The position numbers and the translations under genes were made by a program. Below are positions 38,437 through 47,738 of a DNA stretch of 64,000 bases, one piece after another; position 1 is the stretch's first letter, and each line of letters opens with the position of its first letter. This stretch comes from Microbacterium sp. Au-Mic1 (GTDB taxonomy: Bacteria > Actinomycetota > Actinomycetes > Actinomycetales > Microbacteriaceae): the NCBI RefSeq assembly GCF_021341785.1, contig NZ_JAJTTF010000001.1:186001-250000 (forward strand). Direction: 5' to 3'. The notes under the pieces are model-generated. The model saw only the letters and a program-made list of their open reading frames with translations. It searched no databases and was not told the DNA's origin.

Positions 38437-39636
38437 ATGCGGCTGCTCCCGGTACGTCCCGTTGCGCCGCACCCGGCGCGGCGCGCGGGCACGGCGCTCC
38501 TGCTGCTCACGACGCTGCTCGCCGTCACGGCGTGCGGGTCGGGCGTTGCCTCGGACGGTCCCCGCACGACGACGCCCTCCGCGCAGACGCAGAGCCCCGC
38601 GCCGTCGCCCGGCGCCGACGGAGGATCCCGCGTGCGGGAGATCGTGAACCGGATGGATCTCGCCCAGCAGGCGTCCAGCGTGGTGATGGGCAACGTGCCG
38701 GGAACGGATCCGGCATCGATGCGCGTGATGATGAGCGGCGGCTTCGGGGGGTTCATCCTGATGGGCTCCAACATGCCCGGCACCCCCGAGGAGCTGCATG
38801 CGATGACCGCGGCGCTCATGATCGACCCCTCGCTGCCGCCGCTGATCGCGACGGACGAGGAAGGCGGCGACGTGGTCCGCCTGCCCTGGGACGACCAGCC
38901 CGGCGCGGACGTGCTCAAAGCGCAACCGGCGGACGCCACCCGAGCCGCGTTCGCCCAGCGCGGGCAGCTGCTCGCGCAATCCGGCGTGACCGTCAACTTC
39001 GGCGTGGTCGCGGACGTCGCCGGATCGCCGGAGTCGTTCATCTACGACCGGTCGTTCGGGACGGATCCTGCCGCAGCGGCCGAACGGGTCGACGCCGCTG
39101 TGCGCGGGCAGGCGCCCTGGGTCTCCGCCACCCTCAAGCACTTCCCGGGGCACGGCGCCGCCGAGGGCGACTCGCACCACATGATCCCGAGCACCGGGAT
39201 GGACCTCGCCACCTGGCGCGCTCAGGTGGCACCGCCGTTCCTCGCCGGGATCCGTGCGGGCGCGCCGATCGTGATGATGGGGCATCTCGCGTACACCGCC
39301 GTCGACGCGCAGCCGGCGTCCCTGTCACCGCGCTGGCATCAGATCCTGCGCGACGAGCTCGGCTTCCAGGGCGTCATCGTCACCGATGACCTCGACATGC
39401 TCGTCGACTCCGGTGACGCGGCCTATGCCGACGAGGTGGCCGACGCCGTGCGGTCGGTCGTGGCCGGAAGCGACCTCGTGCTGGCCCTGGACGGCGCGGG
39501 GCCGGACACGGCGCAGAAGATCGCCGACGGACTGGTCGCGGCCGTGCACAGCGGAGCGCTCCCCGCAGCGCGCCTCAGCGACGCCGCCTCCCGGGTGGTC
39601 GCGCTCCGCCTGGACATCGCCGATCGCAGCCGCTGA
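38437..39636 (+). CDS. GH3 lipoprotein, NagZ-like beta-N-acetylhexosaminidase
   Basis: 399-aa exported lipoprotein: a basic N-terminus, a hydrophobic stretch and the lipobox LAVTAC near residue 33, then a Ser/Pro/Thr linker. The GH3 barrel follows, with GGFGGFILMGSNM, TDEEGGDVVRL and KHFPGHGAAEGDSHH (~235-250, the mobile His loop typical of NagZ). The nucleophile is in VTDDLDM (Asp317/318 region). The family removes N-acetylglucosamine from muropeptides or chitooligosaccharides. As a lipoprotein it acts outside the membrane, possibly in wall recycling. Confidence 0.9.
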   Translation: MRLLPVRPVAPHPARRAGTALLLLTTLLAVTACGSGVASDGPRTTTPSAQTQSPAPSPGADGGSRVREIVNRMDLAQQASSVVMGNVPGTDPASMRVMMSGGFGGFILMGSNMPGTPEELHAMTAALMIDPSLPPLIATDEEGGDVVRLPWDDQPGADVLKAQPADATRAAFAQRGQLLAQSGVTVNFGVVADVAGSPESFIYDRSFGTDPAAAAERVDAAVRGQAPWVSATLKHFPGHGAAEGDSHHMIPSTGMDLATWRAQVAPPFLAGIRAGAPIVMMGHLAYTAVDAQPASLSPRWHQILRDELGFQGVIVTDDLDMLVDSGDAAYADEVADAVRSVVAGSDLVLALDGAGPDTAQKIADGLVAAVHSGALPAARLSDAASRVVALRLDIADRSR

Positions 39637-39663
39637 GGGGTCCGGCGCCGCGGGCGGTGTTCG

Positions 39664-40602
39664 TCAGTCCGCTGCACCCAGCCAGGCCTCGAGGATCCGG
39701 AGGCGCAGCGCGGTGCCCCGCTCGGCGAAGTCGCGCTGCCGGCGCACGTACTCGGCCTTGCCGTCCGCGGTCTCGATCCGCACGGGGACCACGCCCCACG
39801 CGCTCAGATCGTAGGGGGCGGCCTCCATGTCCAGGATCCGGATGTCCCGGGCCAGCTCGAAGGCGTCCAGCAGGATCTCGCCCGGCACGAGCGGGCCGAG
39901 CTTCATCGCCCACTTGTACACGTCCATGCCCGCATGCAGGCATCCGGGCTGCTCCGTCAGCGGCTGCGTCTCACGGGTCGGGACGAGCCGGTTGCGCGGC
40001 GCCGCCTCCGGGGTGAAGAACCGGTACGCGTCGATGTGCGTGCAGCGCAGCTCGCCCTGTTCCACGACGGCGTCGGTGCCCGCCTGGCCGAGTCGCAGCG
40101 GCACCTCGTGCCGGTGCTCCGGGGTGCGATAGACCATCGCCCATTCGTGCAGACCGAAGCAGCCGAACTGGCCGGGACGGGCGGCCGTGCGGGCGAGCAT
40201 CGCGTGCACGAGGCGCGCGAGCTCGGGTTTCTCCGCGGCGAAAGCGGTGGCATCGGGCATCACGGATACGGTGCCGGGCTCCGTCGCGGGCGCAGGGGAG
40301 TACCAGCGCCACTCCGCGCGCTCGGGGGCGTCGTCCAGCACCACGCCGGCACCGGGGTGCCAGCGCCGCAGCTGCCCCGGCTTGTAGCCGTAGTACGTGA
40401 ACAGGAAATCGTGGACCGGGTGCTTCTCGCGCCGCGCCTGACGGTCGCGATGCTCCGCGGTCAGCGCATCGGCGCGCTCCGCGCGGGCCTCGGCGCGTGC
40501 CGACCACGTGGCGCGGTCGAGGCGCGGGGGTGCGACCGTGGCGGCGACCGTGATCTCCGATGGCAGGGGAGCGAGGGCCGGTTCGCCGTCGGCGGGGCTC
40601 AT
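39664..40602 (-). CDS. Protein annotated in relatives as 3-methyladenine DNA glycosylase
   Basis: 312-aa soluble protein. Relatives in actinobacteria carry the name 3-methyladenine DNA glycosylase, but I see no HhH-GPD motif, so the name is weakly supported. Conserved-looking segments include HPVHDFLFTYYGYKPGQLRRWHPG, QFGCFGLHEWAMVYR and HAGMDVYKWAMKLGPLVPGE. The last has the look of an active-site loop with several His, Asp and Lys residues. It overlaps the App1 gene by 4 nt, so they share an operon. Confidence 0.7.
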   Translation of the reverse strand: MSPADGEPALAPLPSEITVAATVAPPRLDRATWSARAEARAERADALTAEHRDRQARREKHPVHDFLFTYYGYKPGQLRRWHPGAGVVLDDAPERAEWRWYSPAPATEPGTVSVMPDATAFAAEKPELARLVHAMLARTAARPGQFGCFGLHEWAMVYRTPEHRHEVPLRLGQAGTDAVVEQGELRCTHIDAYRFFTPEAAPRNRLVPTRETQPLTEQPGCLHAGMDVYKWAMKLGPLVPGEILLDAFELARDIRILDMEAAPYDLSAWGVVPVRIETADGKAEYVRRQRDFAERGTALRLRILEAWLGAAD

Positions 40603-41657
40603 GGCTCCGAGCGCACGACGCCGGCGTCGATGAGCTCGTCGAGGATCCCGGCGCCGTCCTCCGCGCTCACCCAGGGCGCGAGATCCTCGTCCCGTGCCTC
40701 CGTGTCGGCGGCGTCGCCGTCGGCCCGGGCCGCCGCACGACGTCCGGCGAGCACGCCTTCCGCGGGGAGCAGACGACGGATCGCGACCGCCGCGACGTTC
40801 TCGGGGTGATCGACGAGGAACTGTCCGTAGATGGCCTCGTCGTGCTGCCCGTCGTCGCCGATCAGCAGCCACCGCATGTGCGGGAACTCCTCGGCGAGCC
40901 GTCCGAGGTTCTGCAGCTTGTGCTCGCGCCCGCTGCGGAACCAGCGCTCGTGCGTCGGGCCCCAGTCGGTGAGCAGCATGGATCCGGCCGGGAACAGATG
41001 CCGGGAGAGGAAGCGGTTCAACGTCGGCGCCACGTTCCAGGCGCCCGTGGAGAGGTAGATCATCGGCGAGCCCGGATTGTCCCGCATGAGACGTTCGAGC
41101 AGCACCGCCATTCCGGGGACCGGAGTGCGGGCGTGCTCGTCGACGACGAAGGAGTTCCAGGCCGCGATCAGCGGGCGCGGCAGGGCGGTCACCATCACGG
41201 TGTCGTCGACATCGGATACGACGCCGAAGCGCACGTCGTCGGCGACGACGAACACCCGTGCGGGGATCGGATCCTGTCCCTCGACCGCCATCGTGACCTG
41301 CTGCCACCCGCTGGACAGGTCGGCCTCGATGCGGCAGTCGATCACTCCGCCGCGATCGGCGGCGACCTCGTGCGTGCGTCCCGCGACGGTGATCGTGACG
41401 GTGGCGAAGCTCACCGGGATACCCACGAAGCTGCGCCAGCCGCGCACGCTCGCGTCCTTGCCTCGCCCGCGCGTCTTCGGCAGGATCAGCACGCGGCCGA
41501 CCACCCGGATCCAGCCGGGTCCGCCGTAACCGGGGAAGGGCACGACACTCGCGGTGCGGCCCCGTCTGCGGGCGCGCCGTTCACGCCACGCGTGGAAGCG
41601 GTGCTCCAGGCGGGCGAACCAGTGGATCCGCTCCGGTCGGGATGAGGACGAGGGCAT
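40599..41657 (-). CDS. App1 family (DUF2183) phosphatidate phosphatase-like protein
   Basis: 352-aa protein with the HAD-like App1 catalytic domain. The phosphatase motif DVDDTVM lies in [18 protein letters not shown], a Thr-containing second motif in [10 protein letters not shown] and the acidic motif in [15 protein letters not shown]. App1 enzymes dephosphorylate phosphatidate in yeast; bacterial substrates are unknown. A basic N-terminus may help membrane contact. It is cotranscribed with the preceding-named protein through a 4-nt overlap. Confidence 0.85.
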   Translation of the reverse strand: MPSSSSRPERIHWFARLEHRFHAWRERRARRRGRTASVVPFPGYGGPGWIRVVGRVLILPKTRGRGKDASVRGWRSFVGIPVSFATVTITVAGRTHEVAADRGGVIDCRIEADLSSGWQQVTMAVEGQDPIPARVFVVADDVRFGVVSDVDDTVMVTALPRPLIAAWNSFVVDEHARTPVPGMAVLLERLMRDNPGSPMIYLSTGAWNVAPTLNRFLSRHLFPAGSMLLTDWGPTHERWFRSGREHKLQNLGRLAEEFPHMRWLLIGDDGQHDEAIYGQFLVDHPENVAAVAIRRLLPAEGVLAGRRAAARADGDAADTEARDEDLAPWVSAEDGAGILDELIDAGVVRSEP

Positions 41658-41728
41658 AGCGGCTCTAGTCTTTCACGTTCCGCCGCAGACGCCTCCTCCG
41701 GGACGGAACGCGCCCCCTCGCGGGCTGG

Positions 41729-41736
41729 GATAATCT
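41729..41736 (+). promoter_or_regulatory. leuS: Likely -10 of leuS (GATAATCT)
   Basis: GATAAT or TAATCT about 45 nt before the ATG. The short leader holds a 5-bp hairpin (41744-41757) followed by ATTCTTTT, which could act as a weak attenuator. No T-box is present. Confidence 0.45.
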
Positions 41737-41780
41737 GGAGGTTGCCCTGTTCGGGGCATTCTTTTCCCCTGCCGCAGAGA

Positions 41781-44402
41781 ATGGTCGTCGCGTTGTCTGA
41801 GAACCCGTCCCACGCCGCATCCCCGTCGAATGACGACGAGTCGCAGTCGGCGCACGAGCTTCAGGCGCACCAGGTGCAGCGGCTTCAGGCCAAATGGCAG
41901 AAGTACTGGGCCGAGAACGAGACCTTCAAGGCGGGCGGCGTCGAGGACGTGCGTCCGCGCAAGTACGTGCTGGCGATGTTCCCGTACCCGTCCGGCGACC
42001 TGCACATGGGGCACGCCGAGAACTACCTCTACAGCGACATCGTGGCGCGCTTCTGGCGGCACCGCGGGCACAACGTCCTCAACCCCATCGGCTGGGACTC
42101 GTTCGGCCTGCCCGCGGAGAACGCCGCCATCCGCCGTGGAGCGGATCCGCGCGAATGGACGTACCAGAACATCGCGCAGCAGAAGGCGAGCTTCCAGACC
42201 TACGGCGTCTCGTTCGACTGGTCGCGCGAGCTGCACACCTCCGACGAGGAGTACTACCGCTGGAACCAGTGGCTGTTCCTGAAGCTGTACGAGCGGGGGC
42301 TGGCGTACCGCAAGAAGAGCCCGGTGAACTGGTGCCCGAACGACCAGACGGTGCTCGCCAACGAGCAGGTCGTCGACGGGCGCTGCGAGCGCTGCGGCGC
42401 CGAGGTCGTGAAGAAGAACCTCACCCAGTGGTACTTCAAGATCACCGACTACGCCGACCGTCTGCTCGACGACCTGAACCAGCTCGAGGGCTTCTGGCCG
42501 CACAAGGTGCTGCAGATGCAGCGCAACTGGATCGGCCGTTCGGTGGGCGCCGACGTCGACTTCGCGATCGAGGGTCGCGAAGGCGTCGTCACCGTGTTCT
42601 CCACTCGTCCGGACACCCTGCACGGCGCGACCTTCATGGTCGTCGCCCCCGATTCGGATCTGGCCGCGGAGCTGGCCGCCGGCTCGTCGCCCGAGGTGCG
42701 GACGCGCTTCGCGGAGTACCTCGCGCAGGTGCAGAAGACGAGCGAGATCGACCGGCAGGCGACCGACCGGCCGAAGACCGGCGTGTTCCTGGACCGCTTC
42801 GCGATCAATCCCGTCAACGGCGAACGGCTGCCGATCTGGGCTGCCGACTACGTGCTGGCCGACTACGGACACGGCGCGGTCATGGCCGTGCCCGCGCATG
42901 ACCAGCGCGACCTCGACTTCGCCCGCGCCTTCGACCTGCCCGTGAAGGTCGTGGTCGACACGACCGCCCCGATCACCGGCGCCCTGCCGGTGATCGAGGT
43001 CGACGAGGACGGCGTGCCGATCGAGCCGCTGGAATCGCTCGACGACCAGCATCCGGCGAAGACCGGGATCGCCCTGACCGGCGACGGGCGGATGATCAAC
43101 TCCGATGAACTGAACGGCCTGTCCAAGCGCAACGCGATCGCCCGCGCGATCGAGCAGCTGGAGGCGGCCGGCACCGGACGTGCCGCGAAGAACTACCGTC
43201 TGCGCGACTGGCTGATCTCCCGCCAGCGCTTCTGGGGCACCCCGATCCCGATGCTGCACACGCAGGACGGCGAGATCGTCCCGGTTCCCGAGGAGCACCT
43301 GCCGGTGCGCCTGCCCAGCATCGAGGGTCTGGACCTGTCGCCGAAGGGTTCCTCGCCGCTGGGCGCCGCCACCAGCTGGGTGCAGACGACCGTGCCCGGC
43401 ACGGGCGAGCCGGCGCTGCGCGATCCGGACACCATGGACACCTTCGTGGACAGCTCCTGGTACTACCTGCGCTTCCTCTCGCCGAACAGCGACACCGTCG
43501 CCTTCGACCCGGACGAGGCGCGCCGGTGGGCGCCCATCGACTCCTACATCGGCGGAGTCGAGCACGCGATCCTGCACCTGCTGTACGCCCGGTTCATCAC
43601 CAAGGTCCTCTTCGACATGGGCCTGATCGACTTCACCGAGCCGTTCTCCAGCCTCATCAACCAGGGCATGGTGATCCTCGACGGGGCGAAGATGTCGAAG
43701 AGCAAGGGGAACCTGGTGCTCTTCCAGGAGGAGCTCGACGCCTACGGCGCCGACGCCCTGCGCGTGGCGCTGGCCTTCGCCGGCCCCGTGGAGGACGACA
43801 AGGACTGGAAGGACGTCTCGACCACCGGTGCGCAGAAGTTCCTGGCACGTGCGCTGCGTGCGGCGCACGACGTCGCGAGCCCCGTGGACGTCGTCTTCGA
43901 CGGCGGGGATGCGGCGCTGCGCCGGGTCACCCACCATCTGCTGGCCGACGCGCCCGCGCTCGTGGAGCAGACCAAGTTCAACGTGCTCGTCGCGCGCCTG
44001 ATGGAGCTCGTGAACGCGATCCGCAAGACGATCGATGCCGGATCGGGCCCCGCCGACCCCGCTGTACGCGAGGCCGCCGAGACGGTCGCCGTCATGCTGG
44101 ACCTCGTCGCGCCGCACACGGCCGAGGAGATCTGGGAGATCCTCGGGCACGAGCCGTCCGTGGGACTCGTGACGTGGCGCCAGGCCGACCCGCTGCTGCT
44201 CGTCGAGGACACCGCCACCTGTGCGGTGCAGGTCAACGGCAAGGTGCGCGCGACGCTCGAGGTGCCGGCCAAGATCGGCGACGCGGACCTCGAGGCGCTG
44301 GCCCGCGCGGACGAGAAGGTGCAGCGCGCGCTGGACGGCAAGGAGATCGTGCGCGTCATCGTGCGCGCCCCGAAGATCGTGAACTTCGCCGTCAAGGGCT
44401 GA
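41781..44402 (+). CDS. leuS: Leucine--tRNA ligase
   Basis: 873-aa cytosolic class Ia synthetase that charges tRNA-Leu. The HIGH-like motif is in [15 protein letters not shown], the Zn/editing region includes [15 protein letters not shown] and CERCGAE, and the KMSKS loop is in [12 protein letters not shown]. The C-terminal [13 protein letters not shown] domain is present. The ATG at 41781 is chosen; the ribosome binding site is weak. In-frame upstream extensions to 41742 have no similarity. It is followed within 46 bp by an envelope protein gene. Confidence 0.96.
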   Translation: MVVALSENPSHAASPSNDDESQSAHELQAHQVQRLQAKWQKYWAENETFKAGGVEDVRPRKYVLAMFPYPSGDLHMGHAENYLYSDIVARFWRHRGHNVLNPIGWDSFGLPAENAAIRRGADPREWTYQNIAQQKASFQTYGVSFDWSRELHTSDEEYYRWNQWLFLKLYERGLAYRKKSPVNWCPNDQTVLANEQVVDGRCERCGAEVVKKNLTQWYFKITDYADRLLDDLNQLEGFWPHKVLQMQRNWIGRSVGADVDFAIEGREGVVTVFSTRPDTLHGATFMVVAPDSDLAAELAAGSSPEVRTRFAEYLAQVQKTSEIDRQATDRPKTGVFLDRFAINPVNGERLPIWAADYVLADYGHGAVMAVPAHDQRDLDFARAFDLPVKVVVDTTAPITGALPVIEVDEDGVPIEPLESLDDQHPAKTGIALTGDGRMINSDELNGLSKRNAIARAIEQLEAAGTGRAAKNYRLRDWLISRQRFWGTPIPMLHTQDGEIVPVPEEHLPVRLPSIEGLDLSPKGSSPLGAATSWVQTTVPGTGEPALRDPDTMDTFVDSSWYYLRFLSPNSDTVAFDPDEARRWAPIDSYIGGVEHAILHLLYARFITKVLFDMGLIDFTEPFSSLINQGMVILDGAKMSKSKGNLVLFQEELDAYGADALRVALAFAGPVEDDKDWKDVSTTGAQKFLARALRAAHDVASPVDVVFDGGDAALRRVTHHLLADAPALVEQTKFNVLVARLMELVNAIRKTIDAGSGPADPAVREAAETVAVMLDLVAPHTAEEIWEILGHEPSVGLVTWRQADPLLLVEDTATCAVQVNGKVRATLEVPAKIGDADLEALARADEKVQRALDGKEIVRVIVRAPKIVNFAVKG

Positions 44403-44447
44403 GTTCCGTTGCGCTCCGGGGGGAAGGGAGCGCGCGCCCTCCGGGTG

Positions 44448-46190
44448 ATGCGGCGCGTGCTCGGCACGATGGTCCTGGTCGCCGTGCTCGCCGGCGCCGG
44501 CCTGCTGCTGGCGTGGCAGCTGCCGCGTCCGGTCAGCACCACCAGCGCGATCGGCGTGCTCTGGCACCATCACGATGACGAGCTCGGCGCCGCATGGAAC
44601 CACGAGACGTGCAGGGCGGGAGTGTGCCGGCAGGACTTCCGCGCGGGCACGATCTACGCGGCTGTGAACGGCTTCGCGCACATCGTGCGGGCCGGCGCGG
44701 TCGGCGCGGCGTTCGACGAGCTCGGCGGGGTGGCGAGGCTGGGCATGCCGATCGCGGAGCAGAGCGGATCCGCCGACCGGCCGTGGCAGGCGTTCCAGCA
44801 CGCCGGCATCTTCGCGAACGGCGACGACGCCCCGATCCTGGTGCGCGGCGCGCTCTGGCGGTCGTGGCTGCGCTACTCCCAGGAGCGCGGCGGGCTCGGG
44901 TTCCCGAAGGGGGCTGAGCACGCGGACCGGCGTGGCACGGTCGTCCAGGAGTTCGTGAACGGCATGATCTACATGCGCGACGGCAGGGCCGTGCCCACCA
45001 TCTCGGACATCGCAGACGCTCATCGTCGCGCGGCGGGCGCGTCCGGACCGCTGGGCTACCCGAAGAGCACGCAGCGGGCGGTCGGCGATCGTCTTGTGCA
45101 GGAGTTCGACGGCGGCGAGGTGTGGTGGTCCGCCGGCACGGGCGCGGCCTCGGTGCAGGCGCCGTTCCTGGCCGCGTACCACGATCGCGGCGGGGCGGGC
45201 GGTGCGCTCGGCCTGCCGACGGCCGACGCGTCACGGCTCCAGGGCGGCTCGATGCAGACGTTCCAGGGCGGCGCGCTGTACCGCTCCGACAAGGACGAGG
45301 CGGTCGTCGCGACCGCGGCGGGCGACATCCAGAACCGGTACGAGGAGCTGGGCGGTCCTGAGGGCGAGCTCGGCCTGCCGGCGGGGGAGAAGATCGACGT
45401 CGCGGGCGGCCGCTATCAGGCCTTCGCGGGTGGTGTGCTGGTATGGCACGAGGGTGCCGGGGTGTTCCGCCTCGATGCGGAGAACTTCGCGATCTGGGCG
45501 GCGGATCCGGCTCGTTTCGGCTGGCCGACGAAGGACACCCGGGTCGATGACCGCGGCGCGCACCAGGACTGGGAGAAGGCGCAGACGGTGCTGCGCGCGG
45601 GGCGCCTGCTCACCGTCCCCGCGACGGCGGTCGACGGATCCACCGCCGTGCTCATCTGCGACTCCCAGTGCTCGGGCGACTCCTGGATCGATCAGGGCGC
45701 GCGCAGCGCGGGGTTCCCGAACATCGCGAAGTTCGGATATCCGGGATCCGGCTACCTGGCTCCGATCGCGGGAAGCACAGCGGGCGTCGTCGAGAGCGTG
45801 GCGCGCAACCGCGTGCTGCTGCCCGAAGGAGACCCGGGCGTCGTGATCGTCACCCTCGGCGGCAACGACACGGCGCAGAAGCGCCCCGCGGCCGAGGTCG
45901 TCGCCGCAGAGGACCAGCTGATCGGTCTGCTGCGGCAGGCCTACCCGAACGCCCCGATCGTCGTGAACGGCGTCATGAGTCGCAGCGACGCCGCGCACGC
46001 CGCACGGCGCACGATGGACGCCGTGGTCACCGAGGAGGCGCGGAACCAGGGCGTCGCCGCGATCTCGGTCGCGGGCTGGGTCAGTGACTACTCCGCGCCC
46101 CAGGCGGATGCCGTGCATCTGACGCCGGCCGGTCATGCGCGGATCGCTCCGCATTACGCGGAGGCTCTGCGCGCGGCACTCGGGCGCTGA
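44448..46190 (+). CDS. LGFP-repeat SGNH hydrolase-like envelope protein
   Basis: 580-aa exported or membrane-anchored protein with an N-terminal hydrophobic signal (MRRVLGTMVLVAVLAGAGLL). Several LGFP-type repeats follow (GGLGFPKG, GPLGYPKS, GALGLPTAD, GELGLPAGE), which bind the cell envelope. The C-terminal ~200 residues look like an SGNH esterase: block III GGNDTA and block V DAVHLTPAGH. Block I reads ICDSQCSG, with Cys in place of the usual Gly before Asp-Ser. LGFP modules joined to esterases occur in mycolyltransferase-type proteins. ATG 44448 is preferred to a TTG at 44409. Confidence 0.8.
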   Translation: MRRVLGTMVLVAVLAGAGLLLAWQLPRPVSTTSAIGVLWHHHDDELGAAWNHETCRAGVCRQDFRAGTIYAAVNGFAHIVRAGAVGAAFDELGGVARLGMPIAEQSGSADRPWQAFQHAGIFANGDDAPILVRGALWRSWLRYSQERGGLGFPKGAEHADRRGTVVQEFVNGMIYMRDGRAVPTISDIADAHRRAAGASGPLGYPKSTQRAVGDRLVQEFDGGEVWWSAGTGAASVQAPFLAAYHDRGGAGGALGLPTADASRLQGGSMQTFQGGALYRSDKDEAVVATAAGDIQNRYEELGGPEGELGLPAGEKIDVAGGRYQAFAGGVLVWHEGAGVFRLDAENFAIWAADPARFGWPTKDTRVDDRGAHQDWEKAQTVLRAGRLLTVPATAVDGSTAVLICDSQCSGDSWIDQGARSAGFPNIAKFGYPGSGYLAPIAGSTAGVVESVARNRVLLPEGDPGVVIVTLGGNDTAQKRPAAEVVAAEDQLIGLLRQAYPNAPIVVNGVMSRSDAAHAARRTMDAVVTEEARNQGVAAISVAGWVSDYSAPQADAVHLTPAGHARIAPHYAEALRAALGR

Positions 46191-46302
46191 CCACCGGTAC
46201 GCGGGCCGCCCGTGGCGCCGAACGCGGTCCGGAGAGAACGTGCCGCGGGCATGCGCACCAGCAGCTGCGCCGGTCGCCGCGCGCGGACGGGAGTGGATCC
46301 GG

Positions 46303-46905
46303 TCAGATCCGCTCGAGCGGGTTGTCGGCGAGCTTGCCCAGCAGGCCGCCGTCGACGAGGCGTCGCGCGTGGCTGTGCGGCTTGCGCGCCGACTGCTGCT
46401 GGACGCGGTCGCCGAACTCCTCGGCGAGGCCGAGCCGGGGGTACACCGCGAGCACCTCGCGGCGGAAGTCGAGGGGGATCTCCTCATCGCGGCGCCCTGA
46501 GATGTCGAGCCCCGTCGACGTCTCGAGCAGGTATCCCTCGAGGTCCTCGTCGGGGTCCACGGACGGCCAGTTGTGCCGCACGATGATCTCGTTGACGCGG
46601 CGCTGCCGTCCGGCGGACCATCCTGCGCCGGCCGCCAGCGCCTCGCCGACGAAGCCACCCGCCTCCTCGTAGCCGAGGACGTGGTTGTCGTACGCAGGGG
46701 CGAGCCCGATGTCGTGCAGCACGGCTCCGGTGTACAGAAGCTCGTGATCGATACCGCGGCGCCCCTCGACGACGGCGAACGCCTCGGCCCACAGCCAGCT
46801 GCGCAGCACGTGGTTGACGAGCGCAGGGGACTGGAACCGCATCACCAGTTCGTGCGCCCCACGGGCGGCAGCAGTGTCGGGCGGGAGGAAGTCGTGCAGG
46901 CGCAT
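46303..46905 (-). CDS. HD domain phosphohydrolase
   Basis: 200-aa cytosolic HD-superfamily protein. The HD pair is in LLYTGAVLHDIGLAPAYDNH, with an upstream His in NHVLRSWLWAEAF and downstream conserved IIVRHNW. A conserved acidic motif follows. Family members hydrolyse nucleotides or cyclic dinucleotides; the substrate is unknown. GGAG lies 6 nt before the ATG. It is convergent with the LGFP protein and divergent from comEA. Confidence 0.85.
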   Translation of the reverse strand: MRLHDFLPPDTAAARGAHELVMRFQSPALVNHVLRSWLWAEAFAVVEGRRGIDHELLYTGAVLHDIGLAPAYDNHVLGYEEAGGFVGEALAAGAGWSAGRQRRVNEIIVRHNWPSVDPDEDLEGYLLETSTGLDISGRRDEEIPLDFRREVLAVYPRLGLAEEFGDRVQQQSARKPHSHARRLVDGGLLGKLADNPLERI

Positions 46906-47060
46906 GGCGGCTCCGGGTCGATCGATCGGTGCGATCAGCGTATCGGTCGACGCGGGTCGAGGAGCCTGTGCGCCGTGCACGCTCGTCCTCCACAGCACGA
47001 GAGCCTCCCGGGTTGTGCACGGGTTGCGCAGGGCACGTTCCGCGCACCATCCCGCGCACC

Positions 47061-47066
47061 TAGCGT
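47061..47066 (+). promoter_or_regulatory. comEA: -10 element (TAGCGT) for leaderless comEA transcript
   Basis: TAGCGT ends 6 nt before the GTG. A weak TTCCGC -35 candidate lies 17 nt upstream (47038-47043). Confidence 0.45.
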
Positions 47067-47072
47067 CGGCGT

Positions 47073-47738
47073 GTGAGCGAGCAATCGGAGTCTGAGGGCG
47101 CGTCGCCGACGGTGGTCGTGCGTACGCCACGACGGCTCCGCCTGGGGCTCGGCGCGGCGGTGGTGGTGGCGCTCGTGGCCGTCTCTGTCACGGTCGGCAT
47201 CGGCCTGCTGAGCCGGTCCACGGCGCCGGAGAGCATCGCCGTGACACCGGAGCCCCGCTCGAGCGGTTCCGGGATCTCCGCGGGCTCGGTCTACGTGCAC
47301 GTCCTGGGCGAGGTGGCGAAGCCCGGCCTGTACGTGCTCGATGACGGGGCGCGCGTGGCCGAGGGGCTGGCCGCGGCGGGCGGCACGCTGCCGACCGCGG
47401 ATCTGGCGGCGGTGAACCTCGCGCGCCCCGTGGCCGACGGCGAGCAGATCCAGGTACCGGCCGTCGGCGCGGCCGGCGCGTTGCCGGGTCCGGGCGCCGG
47501 CGGATCCGGTCCGCCGGGCGGGGACGCTTCCCGCCCCGGCGCAGACGGACTCATCGACCTCAACACGGCCGACGCCGCTGCGCTCGAGCAGCTGCCGCGT
47601 ATCGGTCCCGCGCTCGCCCAGCGCATCATCGAATGGCGCACGAGCAATGGGCGGTTCACGAGCGTGGACGACCTCCTGGGGGTCTCCGGCATCGGCGAGA
47701 AGATGCTGGCAGGGATCCGCGACCTGGTGCGGGTGTGA
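47073..47738 (+). CDS. comEA: ComEA-like DNA-binding protein
   Basis: 221-aa membrane-anchored protein. The N-terminal transmembrane segment (~23-45) is followed by an SLBB-like domain (VYVHVLGEVAKPGLYVLDDG). A Gly/Pro linker and tandem helix-hairpin-helix motifs complete it (LIDLNTADAAALEQLPRIGP and DLLGVSGIGEKMLAGIRDL). It binds double-stranded DNA at the cell surface for uptake and hands it to ComEC, the next gene, which overlaps it by 4 nt (GTGA). Confidence 0.93.
   Translation: MSEQSESEGASPTVVVRTPRRLRLGLGAAVVVALVAVSVTVGIGLLSRSTAPESIAVTPEPRSSGSGISAGSVYVHVLGEVAKPGLYVLDDGARVAEGLAAAGGTLPTADLAAVNLARPVADGEQIQVPAVGAAGALPGPGAGGSGPPGGDASRPGADGLIDLNTADAAALEQLPRIGPALAQRIIEWRTSNGRFTSVDDLLGVSGIGEKMLAGIRDLVRV

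Noticed and set aside
41729..41780. T-box or other aminoacylation-sensing leader for leuS
   Set aside because: The leader is only about 40 nt and lacks a specifier stem and a T-box sequence.
44411..44433. Hairpin after leuS as terminator
   Set aside because: The 7-bp stem has competing pairings with the next GC run and no U-tract; the following gene starts right behind it.
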